DNA from: Isohypsibius dastychi
Taxonomy: Eukaryota; Tardigrada; Eutardigrada; Parachela; Isohypsibiidae
NCBI GenBank assembly: GCA_034696485.1
Contig: JAQIWT010000270.1
Location: 1 to 25,351 of the forward strand
Direction of reading: 5' to 3'
Length of the DNA: 25,351 nucleotides
Part shown: in pieces, positions 1-16,600 of the stretch
How positions within the stretch are numbered: the first letter of the stretch is position 1
Layout: every line of letters begins with the position of its first letter
Notes under the pieces: model-generated
Databases searched by the model: none
The model's input: the letters and a program-made list of their open reading frames with translations, nothing else
What the model was told of the DNA's origin: nothing
Position numbers and translations under genes: made by a program

Positions 1-757
1 CTCAGACCGCGTAACAAACATGTGTGATAATTGGTCACCTTTTATGACAACACATTCCATGGTCAGCTGGATGGGATAATCTTTTCTGCCTTGAAATGCG
101 TGGCCAATAAATGGTCATGTTGCGGAAATCGAGATATCACCACAAAGTGTTATTTTCATTATCATGGCATATAATTAGTCGTATAGAGCAGTCTTTCGAC
201 TTCATGGTTAAACAATAATCGAAAAATTGGGATTTTTTGGTCGATCGAAATAGTGACTCCCTTAAACTGAGTCAATCTCTGAAAACAATGCGGTTTTGGT
301 AACTTTCGAGTTATTCAGCCAACATCTGTGCCAGTTCGAAACCTTGTTTATCGAAAGAGTGACAGTGAACTACTTTATCTCAAACCAGTATCTACAGAAA
401 TCTAGCAAGAATGCTGAAATAACGCAATCAAAGTTTTCAACTGAGCCAGCCCAATTTAGGTAGGTCAGAACCAGTCGCAACACTGTTTTGACCCATATGA
501 CTATCAAAGTACAGCGTAAGAAACTTGCGTGCGGCCCTTTCTGTCGGCCCTTTTAATTTATTTTCCGAGTACATGTCTCAGCAGCGAAACACATTCCAAA
601 TAATTCATGGTGGTAACCTTCTTCTGACGGCTGTTCACGCCATTTCACATAAACCGTAAGGCCGTATCTGCAGGCCAATCATGCAAATACGAAGATGCAG
701 ATAACTAGTTCGTTGCTGATTCAAGTCGGTTTGGAAGTGTCAAAAGATTCGGCCATT
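1..757. other. Intergenic, no gene recognised
   Basis: No open frame with coding character and no convincing splice-bounded exon was found on either strand. The stretch is moderately AT-rich and ends at the TTAA flank of the piggyBac-like element. An exon of a neighbouring gene outside the window cannot be excluded. Confidence 0.4.
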
Positions 758-761
758 TTAA

Positions 762-1654
762 CCCATTAGTTGCCGTCGTTGCGTTTACGCAACGCAACTT
801 CGAAAAATTCTCCCCGCTTAACCAACAACCGAAAAAAGTTGTCTTTTCCCCAATGAACGCTTTAAACATCTATTGTTTCGATAAAAAATTAAACACGCAT
901 TTGCATCAGTAAGCTTTTCAACAAAAAAATACCAAAGTGGACCGACTTTTGGTCACTCGACCACATCAGCTAAGCAGGCATTTAGAAAGTTGAGCAATTT
1001 TTTTCCCAATGGCAAAATTTTGCAAATTGAAAGACGACTCATGATTTCAGTGGTTAGAACTGTTTGCGGATTTTTAAGTTCAACTGTGAAGACGTCAGCA
1101 GGATTTGAAAAGAGGTGTTGCGCAAACGCAACAATGGCCACAAGTGAAAGTTTTCTCTTCGCCCAGCTGACCGCAGGGGAAGACAATGATCAGCTGAACC
1201 ACACAGCCGCGGCTGTGAAATCAAAAGACAGCACAGACAGCTGGCGGTCTTCTGGGCAGCGGCTGGTCATCCAACTCCCATTGTGGGCTGCAAAATGTGC
1301 GCAACGTGTTGCTTTGAATTTTTGAAGTATCTCTATCTAATTAAATGGAGAGGTTGCCCAGGGCATTCAGGAACAAAAAGAACAAGTAAGAACTTTTGGA
1401 ACAAAAACGTACGCAAACTGGACGGCAAAGAGTCAAAATGGGCAGCCGGCCGTCTCTCTGCTGCCCTTTGCTGACCACCACAAATATGTACTCTCAAGTG
1501 GCCAGTGTTGCGTTTATGCAACACCTCTTTTTACTGACTTCCGCTTGCAGTTAAAATCTGAAATAATTCTCAGTATCTTAAAATTGTGTTTTAACTTCAC
1601 TTTTCAAAAATCAAAGCAATCGGACTGTTCCTTCATGGGTCGGCCACTAATGGG
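762..1654. mobile_element. piggyBac-like non-autonomous element
   Basis: An 893-bp segment is bounded on both sides by TTAA (758-761 and 1655-1658). Its ends are inverted repeats: left CCCATTAGTTGCCG, right (reverse complement) CCCATTAGTGGCCG. TTAA target sites and termini beginning CCC are hallmarks of the piggyBac superfamily (family knowledge). No transposase frame is visible, so it would need a partner in trans. Inside are several copies of a short palindrome built on TTGCGTTTAYGCAA, near 781-797, 1117-1132 and 1506-1524. Family assignment rests only on the ends, and the recognisable inverted repeat is short (about 14 of 17 positions). Confidence 0.6.
1107..1531. repeat. Nested inverted repeat inside the piggyBac-like element
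   Basis: About 34 nt at 1107-1140 (containing AGAGGTGTTGCGCAAACGCA) recur as the reverse complement at 1498-1531, with few mismatches. Each arm is itself a hairpin centred on the TTGCG/CGCAA palindrome. The about 357-nt loop has short open frames without coding character. Such subterminal palindromes can be transposase-binding sites, or the ends of an older element nested in the younger one. Confidence 0.6.
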
Positions 1655-1658
1655 TTAA

Positions 1659-2397
1659 GGACGCTAGATCTAACACAAATAATCGAAGAGGGTAACAATA
1701 CGAGGCAGTCTGCCTTACGACACAGCCTACTGCGTTTCAACAAAAAACTCCCAAATGGCTCGAGAATTGGAGCGAGATGTGTAACTGAATCCAAGCCAAC
1801 CCTGTCGGCATGTAAACAGGGTCGGGCTGTAAATGCCGCTAGTCACGTGCACCTTGCACGTCATTACGGGCGGGGCCTTAAGACAGGCACGCTGATTGGC
1901 TGAAAACTCCTATTGCAGCAAACTCGTAAGCAAGACTTGGTAGGACCAAGTGATAAAGTACCATTTCCTCTCACAAACCGCAGAAGGATGGAAAACCGTA
2001 TGCCAGCCGCAGCTTGGCATATTGAAAGCGTTTTTGAACGTTTTTGTGTTGCTTCTGTTTTGTTGTAGATATTTGAGGATTGAGGATACGTTGAGGATTC
2101 TTCGAAATAACGCCCAGCACTTCGGAGTCCTCATAGATTGGGTTTAAATCTCTCGCACTTGGCGGTTAACTGGAATGGATCGGAGATGTTTTTTGATGAT
2201 CAAGCGATTGGAGACTTATGGACCACAGCAGACAATTTTCAGGGCTTGTCCTGCAGTGTTGCGGAAGAATGATTCATGGGTACAGCGAGCAAAAAATATT
2301 TGGAGAAAAACAACACGGGACAAAATACAAGACACTGCCGATGCCAGAGTGTTTCTGTTGCATATGTTTCGAGACCGAATACTATACTCTTACTCAC
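1659..2397. other. Intergenic or intronic, no gene recognised
   Basis: This lies just downstream, on the minus strand, of the exon ending at 2398, so it is probably intron of that gene plus flank. A possible acceptor (ACACTGCAG on the minus strand, just left of about 2255) would add only about ten codons before a stop. A minus-strand open frame at 1910-2134 has no recognisable features. No continuation is secure. Confidence 0.35.
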
Positions 2398-2761
2398 CGG
2401 TGTCGACGAACGTTGGTGATAAATACACTCCAACTGGTAGATTTTGAACCAGTCCGGGAAACGCCCTTGAGTCATTCAATGTTTTAAAATAGTGCTTCAA
2501 CGGTTGATAAAGCGTTCCATGATAATTCGTTCCGAATTTGTTATAGTCGTACAAACAACCGCTTCTCTCGTCCGGGGGGAGTCCTGGTGCTACGCTGTCG
2601 TAATCGAAATTTTCGTAATCTTTAGAGTGAGAATTGGAAAGAAGGAAGTTGTCTGGGTGGAATCCGGGATTACTACATCGTGCCATTCTTAAAGAAAACA
2701 CAAAATACATGGATAGAAATGCCCCACATCGGTAAAGCTTGAGCTTAGAATTATCAGACAT
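2398..2761 (-). CDS. First exon of an unrecognised secreted or membrane protein
   Basis: An ATG at 2761 (minus strand) opens about 121 codons ending at a textbook donor (CCG|GTGAGT, intron from 2397). The N-terminus is basic and then hydrophobic (CGAFLSMYFVFSL at about residues 12-24), like a signal peptide or signal anchor. The rest is polar and rich in D, Y, N and P, with DYDSVAPGLPPDER followed by a CLYDYNKFGTNYHG stretch, and looks like real protein. I do not recognise the family. An alternative is that the exon starts at the acceptor GATGTAG|TAATCC (2672) and the hydrophobic segment is intronic. Downstream exons were not identified, so the gene is incomplete here. Confidence 0.45.
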
Positions 2762-3366
2762 TGAACAGAAAAGTATTTAATCGTATTTGATGAGTTTCTT
2801 AGTTGCTAAACAATTGGCGAAGAAAATCGAACGGTCTAGAGTGATTCCGGAGCTCCAAAACGGACACCATCACCTGCAAATCGAATTGTTTTATTCTGGT
2901 TGAGATTTTTTGCAGTATATTGCACACAGTATCACAACAAACGGTTCTGTCGCTTGAGCCCATACCCTGTTCCTGGCATCGTGAGAATCAAACGTTCATG
3001 ATTTTACAGGCGGAGAGCATTCCAAAACCGCCAAGAATATACACCCCCCCCCCTTTTGGCTGAAGGCCGTTCATGCCGTCCTGACTTGTCCTCTTCAGAA
3101 ACACAAATCTTTGATTTCAACCGATGCTTTGTTATCGGGAGTAGCCGGCCGGAAATATGTTTCCCGAGAAACACGCTGATTTTTTTCAGATTTTTTGAAC
3201 GGCCAGAAAGGCATTGATTGATTTAAGTTTGAAGCCATGTTTTTCGCCGGATCATGTTTTCCGCCCGCCGGGAAACGTGATTCATTGCATCATGGAATCA
3301 TTATTCTGGCCGGCTGCAATCGGGGTCGAGAGAACTTTTTAAAAGCAGGGGTCAGCGAACCGCGAT
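2762..3366. other. Spacer upstream of the minus-strand gene
   Basis: This is presumably the 5' flank of the gene starting at 2761. It holds a homopolymeric C run near 3043-3053 but no coding exon. It ends at the 8-bp target duplication of the hAT-like element. Confidence 0.35.
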
Positions 3367-3374
3367 CTGAAAGC

Positions 3375-4134
3375 CAGGGATTCCATGGTGTGGCGTCGCG
3401 TGCACTGACACCATGGCTCCTCAACGACGGAGCCACAGCTGCACCATGGTGAACACATTTTTGCACCATGGTGCAGCCTGTTTTTGACAAAGTTTGGTGT
3501 CCCCTAATGTTGAGCCAATCAGGGGGACAACCACAAGGGGGCAGACATGGGTCCCTTTTCTACAGTCGCTTCCCGACGCTGCTGACGAAACCGTTGAAAT
3601 TGCTGGTTCTTCTCCGAACTCTTCCTGGGCTACCAAGTCATCTACCAAGGCTTTGCTCAATATGTAAATTATCAATAATCTTGTCTGGACTTTTATCTGC
3701 CAAGATAAACCGGAGATTCCCACAACTCAGCAAGATCACAGATGGAATTCGTTGGTGTTCTTTCCTGATGCTCCAGCTGTTCCACCGGTTGGTTTGGCCT
3801 TTTCTTCAGCAGATAAAAGTCCAGACAAGATTATTCATCATTTACGTTCTGAGACAAGCCATGGAAGATGACTTGGCAGCCCAGGAAGAGTTCGGAGAAG
3901 AACCAGCAATTTCAACGGTTTCGTCAGCAGCGTCGGGAAGCGACTGTAGAAAAGGGACCCATGTCTGCCCCCTAGTGGTTGTCCCCCTGATTGGCTCAAC
4001 ATTAGGGGCCACCAAACTTTGTCAAAAACAGGCTGCACCATGGTGCAAAAATGTGTGCACCATGGTGCAGCTGTGGTTCCGTCGTAAAGGAGCCATGGTG
4101 TCAGTGCACGCGACGCCACACCATGGAATCCCTG
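3375..4134. mobile_element. Foldback hAT-like non-autonomous element
   Basis: A 760-bp near-palindrome. The left arm (3375-3700) recurs as the reverse complement at 3809-4134, with a loop of about 108 bp. Both ends read CAGGGATTCCATGG inward, and the element is flanked by CTGAAAGC at 3367-3374 and 4135-4142. An 8-bp target duplication with CAGGG termini is the hAT signature (family knowledge). CCATGGTG/CACCATGG motifs recur in each outer arm. The long open frames here (for example 3468-4196) read the same sequence twice, once per arm, and are not genes. No transposase is encoded. Confidence 0.8.
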
Positions 4135-4467
4135 CTGAAAGCCGAGCACGTCACAATAAAAACGGATGTCGCAATCAGAAGAGACATTACGACTAGAACT
4201 GGTTTTACGAGCGGAAGCTGACCTTATTTCACGTTCTTTCTAGTTTTTCTGCTTCAGAAAAAGAAGAATAGCTCATCCGATAAGACTGCTCACTGTTAGT
4301 TGCAGTTACAGCTTTTCAGTCAGCCGTTTCAAAATGTGAACACTACCATAGTATTCCTGCTTGTTCCACTTACTGCATCCTACATCGAACGTCAGTTTTC
4401 TGTAGAGAGATCTGTACCATGAGATGAGCTATTCTTCCTAATTTGCAAGTGACAAAAACCGTAAAAC

Positions 4468-4620
4468 CGTGAAGGGTTCCAGAAAACGCGTTTTGTGAAC
4501 AGGTTCAGAAAAAGGTTGGGTTCAAGAAGACGGGTTTTGTGAACCTTGAGCGGTTCACAAAAACGGGGTTTGTGAACCCCGGGTTCAAGAAAACGGAGAG
4601 TTCACAAAAACGGTTACACT
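4468..4620. repeat. Interleaved GGTTCA / TGTGAACC repeats
   Basis: Short units of the type GGGTTCAAGAAAACG and CGTTTTTGTGAACC alternate in both orientations, so the region can form several hairpins (for example GTGAACCCCGGGTTCA around 4573-4588). A diverged reverse-orientation copy is at about 24846-24925, so this is a dispersed repeat family. Confidence 0.6.
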
Positions 4621-4834
4621 GGATGGATTTGCGCTGAGTCAACTGTGGTGAATACAGACAAAATAGTCTCGAAAGTTATCTTGTGGTCACCTTGGATTAA
4701 TTTTCGAAGTTAAATTAATGTGTTCAGTCATTGTTGCTTAATGGGAAATTCAGCTCGTTACAGCAAAGGAGAATTCAAAGCAATTGGCACACTGCGGTCT
4801 GCATCTCTCGAAACGGATACGGCGAAAAACTCAC

Positions 4835-5834
4835 CTTTACTGCCTTGTTGCATGTTGATACACCATACGCCTTCATACAAGTTTAATCGTGCTTCAGAGC
4901 ATTTTTTGTTTCTTAGGGCGGCATCCATTTCCAGTACCTGTCCGAGTAAAATGCACGTTCGAAACTCTGTAATTCTACGATGTCATTGACCACACAGCAT
5001 GGATTATGGTGTGAGCCTGCGTACCACATTCGTCTCCGATATTTGGCAAAGCATGCCCTGAAAACGATAGACAACCATCGAATCCCCGTGGGCAGAGGGA
5101 TTGGGCTGTTGATCCTGTGCAGGCTGTTCCATGCTTAGCTGCAATGCTTCCGACACTTCCATCACCACATTGCTGACAAAAGACTAAAATGGAAAGATTG
5201 AGATGATCTTGTTCGTACTCAATGATATCCATCAACCTTGTCGGGCTGTGGGTACAGGAACAGGTTCGGGAGTGGATTTTTGAAGTGTAGAAGCTTCGAT
5301 ATTTGGCACCACTGCTGAGGTCGGTGGTATAGTGGGGTATCCCGAAAAACTGTATTGTGTGGGCTCTTCGGTGACATACGATGAAGGTTCATAAGTTGTC
5401 ATAACTTTCGCAGTAGATTCTGGTGTTTCAATCGCTGATGGTAATTCATTGGTCATCCAGTCCAATCCTTCGTCTAATGAGCTAACGGTTGATCTTAGAC
5501 TTTCAAATGTAGTCTCAGTTTTTGTAAATCCAGTTGGACGTAGCGTCGCGATTGCTGCGTCGTCTTCAGAACTCGGTTCATCGACTTTACGGCCATCTCG
5601 CCCATCTGACCATCCGGGATGAGTAACTCTGGTACTGTTTCCACTGAGAACAGGCCGATCAAGTTGCGGCATGTTATTCCCAGCGCTCCCATTGGAAAGC
5701 GCATTTCTGATGTGATGACAGCCGAAGCGATAATTGAGAAGAATGGTGATGATGAATATCCCAAGCAAGATGACGATGACCAGCGTAGTTCGGATAAGAG
5801 ACGATATTTTCGATGCTGATTGTGCCACGTACAA
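4835..5834 (-). CDS. Single-pass membrane protein with S/T/P-rich stalk and Cys-rich module (5' end missing)
   Basis: The main exon (5237-5834, minus) encodes a short cytoplasmic tail, one strongly hydrophobic segment (TTLVIVILLGIFIITILLNY) and about 150 residues rich in S, T, P and E, with NGS/NST sequons: a type II or stalk-like ectodomain. Donor CAAG|GTTGAT (intron from 5236) and acceptor TTTTAG|TC (exon 5025-5183) match in phase 1 and add a cysteine-rich stretch (CQQC, later SLCPRGFDGC). Tentative further exons are 4938-4974 and 4835-4911, also phase-compatible and adding two cysteines, though the intron between them would be only 26 nt. The cysteine spacing recalls Ly6/uPAR-like three-finger domains, which is inference. 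No in-frame ATG precedes the membrane segment, so an upstream exon is missing. The first two exons are firmer than the rest. Confidence 0.5.
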
Positions 5835-5982
5835 AATACGACAGTGAGATTCGGATGTATTACAGCTTAGAAAGGTGATGGTACAACTAAAGCAGCTCTG
5901 ATTTTAGGTAGGATTTAATTGACCTTGTAAGGTTGTTTTGCTCATTCACTGTGTAGCTAGGTAATATCCATATTAATCATTG

Positions 5983-6688
5983 CGGAGAGGCTATTCTCAC
6001 AACCCTACACAACTTTTCGCTATTCTCACAACCCCACACAACTAAAACGCTATTCCCACAACCTTTCCACTTGATCAACTCACACAACCCAAACGCTAAT
6101 CTCACAACCTTCCAAAAAATAAAAACTGAAACGAAAAAAAAATTAATTTTATTCGAAGTTTTATTCGAAGATGTATACCGTAGCAACGAGATAAAATCAT
6201 GCTCCCAAACCCAAAGTGAGGAAGGGCTATTGTACATTTATGATTCAGCGTTCGGGGATTCGTTGTCAGCAGATTTGACGTCAACCATCCGACGGGTAGC
6301 TGGTCTGGGAGCCCGACAGCGGGCTGCTGTGTTCGTCCCCAGAGTGCAACAGCAGCAAGATGGAATCATTTGTGGGTTCCATGCGCATGCAGTCGCAAAC
6401 TTAACCGCTCTTCTCAACAATTTAGTTCCTCCTGCTACGCTACGTTTTAATCACTCGAAGCTCAGATATTTCCTCAGAGTTTTTTTTCAGAAAAGTCTTC
6501 GATTGAAGGTTTTCCCCGAGTCGGTGGGAGACCATCAATTGCTGGTCCACTGACTGTTGTGGATATTTAAGAACTCTGTAAAAAAATTGAAAGGTTGTGG
6601 GATTAACGTTTGGGTTGTGTGAGTTAATCAAGTGGAAAGGTTGTGGGAATAGCGTTTTGTTTGTGTGGTTGTGAGGATAGCCTCTCCC
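5983..6688. mobile_element. Mutator-like (MULE) non-autonomous element
   Basis: A 706-bp element with long terminal inverted repeats: about 130 nt at the left end (5983-6115) and about 105 nt at the right (6585-6688). They are made of CTATTCTCACAACC-type units, and the left end has one extra unit. It is flanked by TAATCATTG at 5974-5982 and 6689-6697. A 9-bp target duplication plus TIRs over 100 bp is characteristic of Mutator-like elements (family knowledge). The interior carries a Ulp1-like coding fragment and no transposase. Confidence 0.7.
6215..6500 (+). pseudogene. Ulp1/SENP-type (C48) cysteine protease fragment inside the MULE
   Basis: The open frame 6071-6553 enters from the left TIR. 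Its middle resembles the C-terminal half of a Ulp1-like SUMO/ubiquitin-like protease: a YDS motif after a hydrophobic strand (LLYIYDS), a central QQDGIICGFHAHAVANLT that fits the family Q-x-DG-x-x-CG active-site cysteine box followed by helix residues, and an arginine/leucine-rich helix (LRYFLRVFF). The upstream half with the catalytic His-Trp strand is missing and no fitting frame precedes it, so this is a fragment. Ulp1-like genes are repeatedly carried by Mutator-like and other DNA transposons, which supports the reading. Whether it is expressed is unknown. Confidence 0.5.
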
Positions 6689-6697
6689 TAATCATTG

Positions 6698-8255
6698 TTC
6701 TGGTTTTAAAACAGACAAGTTTCTGAACTTCGATTTCACACGGGAGAACCGAATCAGACTGCCACGCGAACCAGTACAGCAGCTAGATATTTCAGCAATA
6801 CTACTGTAGCTCCAGTATGGGGTTCGCTTTTCAGTCGTCACTTGAAAACAACCATGCCGAAGGAGCAAAACAATCACTGACTGAAGAACTGGTGATTTCT
6901 TTCGTTATCCAGCGCTTTTTTCTCTGTGGTTTCGCTATTTCTTTTCCTGTTTTTTTCCAGTTTTCCCTGAGTTTTGTTACGTAGCACTCTTCATCGTGAT
7001 GAGCCAGAAAAATGGATCAACCTGTTTTGCCCGGTGTGTTGGTTACCCCGCGTTTTGTCTTTTACCACCCGTGTCGGTACTCAATCCATTTTCACATAAA
7101 AGTTGAGTATTGCATATACACCGTCCTTTCTCGGCATTCCACTACCTTCTCCTTCCACTCTTCTCCACGGTCCAGAAAATAAAACGAACGGGAAGGCCCG
7201 TAGACTATAACATTAGGGTCTCTTTCTCTTCCTTCCACTCAGTTTAAGGGGGATTGGGGCTAGGTTCATCGCACCCCCTGATGTAATGACATCTTTGTCG
7301 CACCCCTCCATTGTTCTACCATTGTTTTCGTTTTGATACGTTTTGGTGGAATTATCCGAGCAGTCCTCTTCCCTTTTCCTCTTCGTTCTGGTTTGTAGTT
7401 CATTTTGGCTTTTGTTGTTTGCAACAATCAGCCATGTTAACGGTCCGTGCTACACCAAAATATGAAATGCTCATACTTTGCCAGAAAGAACGGATTGTTC
7501 GATGAATATAGTGGATTTCCACTTCGAAACAAAATTGCCGTTCTTTCAGTTTTTCTCGTTTTATATTTATTTCTTAAGAATTAAAGTTCTGGTATGCACT
7601 TCGATTTAATAAACTTAATCTCTGCTGAACACAAATGCTATACGTCGGATATGGGTCTGATTTGTGAAGAGCGGTTGGCCGGTGTTTTCCCCGGGCCGTA
7701 AACATGTAGATTTATTTTTGAAAGAGACTGAAATCTACATCTTATTGTGTCAAAACCGACCGGAAACGTTTTTCGAATTTTAAAAACTAAAATGATAGCG
7801 AATTCTGTTCCTTCCAGTCGTTCTACTCGTTCCATTTTACCGGTAGCCCCGTTAGCTAGAATGCCGAGAATGAACGGTGTATCGCCGTTTTTTGGGATCG
7901 GAGTTTACTACCGTACGTCAAACGAGTGGTATCAGTTACAATTGGGGGTACTGTGAAATCGCTAACCATTTCCTCCGCCCCCTCCGTCACCCCCAACTCC
8001 GTCTGCCACATTGACCGTATTTTGAAAATCAAAACTTCTCCGTACTCGTACAGCAATCCACGTCACCTTCGAGAAATCCTGTGCATCCTCCATCGTAATT
8101 CCCTCGAAATTCTGGAAATCCGAAGAGTGCCGAATAAGCCTACGATCTATCCCAACCCCCTTCATCTTTCGGAACGATTCTCCAACCGTGTCTCCGCGAC
8201 CTCTTGACATCAATCTGAATCTTGTTTATTATCGAAAATATTTTGACCCTCCACG
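6698..8255. other. 5' flank of SEC23
   Basis: About 1.5 kb without a supportable coding exon. It contains pyrimidine-rich stretches (near 7140-7240 and 7360-7400) and AT-rich DNA at 7550-7620. It should include the SEC23 promoter and 5' UTR, but I could not place a TATA box, initiator or leader splice site with confidence. Open frames at 7311-7505 and 7926-8213 look non-coding or undecidable. Confidence 0.4.
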
Positions 8256-15643
<7,388 letters not shown>

Positions 15644-15647
15644 AAAT

Positions 15648-15986
15648 GGTATGATCAGCAGCCGAAATACGCCAGTTTTGCAGCACTGATGATGCGGCCA
15701 TGATTATGTCGAGTCGGTTTTTCCATCCCACGGTATGTTGTAACGGAGCAGGGAGTATTGCAGGACCGATTCTTCTGGGCAAAAGTCAATCCGTCTCAGA
15801 CGCATTCTAATCAAACTATGTACGGATATGGACAGGTGGGTCTATTTTTTATTTACTTGGTGTGTGTGACGTTCGGTGACAAGTGTTGTGGTTTAGGAGT
15901 CGTCGCCACCTGTATTGACGGACGATGTCATTCTGCAGATTTTCATGGATCATTTGAAGAAACTGGCTGTTGCTAATCCTGTTTGA
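15648..15986 (+). pseudogene. SEC23: Duplicated SEC23 exons 16b and 17b
   Basis: Exon 16b (from 15648, ending at CAG|GTGGGT, 15837) matches SEC23 exon 16 but has a 16-nt deletion after GCAGCACTG and a one-base indel near the SRFP motif, so its frame is broken. Exon 17b (15897-15986) keeps the acceptor (GTTTAG|GAG), the full 30-codon frame and the stop. It differs from exon 17 at 10 of 90 positions, nine of them synonymous. The whole is probably a pseudogene, yet exon 17b could in principle serve as an alternative last exon for SEC23. Confidence 0.85.
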
Positions 15987-16600
15987 TGTTTTCGTTTTTC
16001 TGCTGTGAACAGTTGACTCAACTTATCTGCCGTTTAGTACAACAGCCACACATGACACACCGTTGACAGAACAGGATCACGGTGCGGTCAAGGCACGAAA
16101 GCATGAATGAAATCTACTAGGATACGCAACACTAGATTTCATTGACGATGAAGCGATAACAGCTCAAAGCCACGAGACAGTGGTCACGCCTATCCAGCCA
16201 CACTGAAATCAGAGAAGTCAGTTTCGAAATTGTCAATCATTGGTGGTCTTGGCTAGACAGAGGTGCAGAATTAAATTCACCATTTCGTTACCTCCTGAAT
16301 AGTTTCGAGATTTGTTCCACATCCACAAAGGCCTCATCCTTTGAGTATCCTCGAGCATCTTAGATCATCATTTACTGAGCGGTACCTGTCACCTAGGAAG
16401 CGTTCGATGGATTATTTAGTGCGACAGAAACTCCGGAGGAATCTCAATCATGTACTGAAAACCGTCGAGGAAAACCGATTCGTGGCAGATATGGTGCCAC
16501 ATCGCCTGAGAATAAAAGTATGGGAACAAATGTGGAATGGTGCCTTGCAGCCAATCGTGGATGATCCTGTCAAGCTCGGTCAGATTTTGTTCTATCCAGC
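15648..16600 (+). repeat. Tandem duplication, copy 2 (SEC23 3' end to intact CARD)
   Basis: This is the second copy of the unit described at 14091-15643: SEC23 exons 16b and 17b, spacer, then the CARD exon from 16407. Homology to copy 1 fades after GTCAAGCTCGG (about 16595), where copy 1 meets the duplication junction. Here the CARD is open and spliced while the SEC23 part is broken, the reverse of copy 1. Confidence 0.85.

Noticed and set aside
3468-4196. Plus-strand open frame of 242 codons
   Set aside because: It lies across both arms of the foldback element, and the minus-strand frame of the other arm gives the same peptide. It is a by-product of the palindrome.
7962-8213. Minus-strand frame divergent from SEC23
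   Set aside because: It starts 43 nt from the SEC23 ATG and ends in a poly-glycine run that mirrors C-rich DNA. It overlaps the probable 5' UTR. No family recognised, so not annotated.
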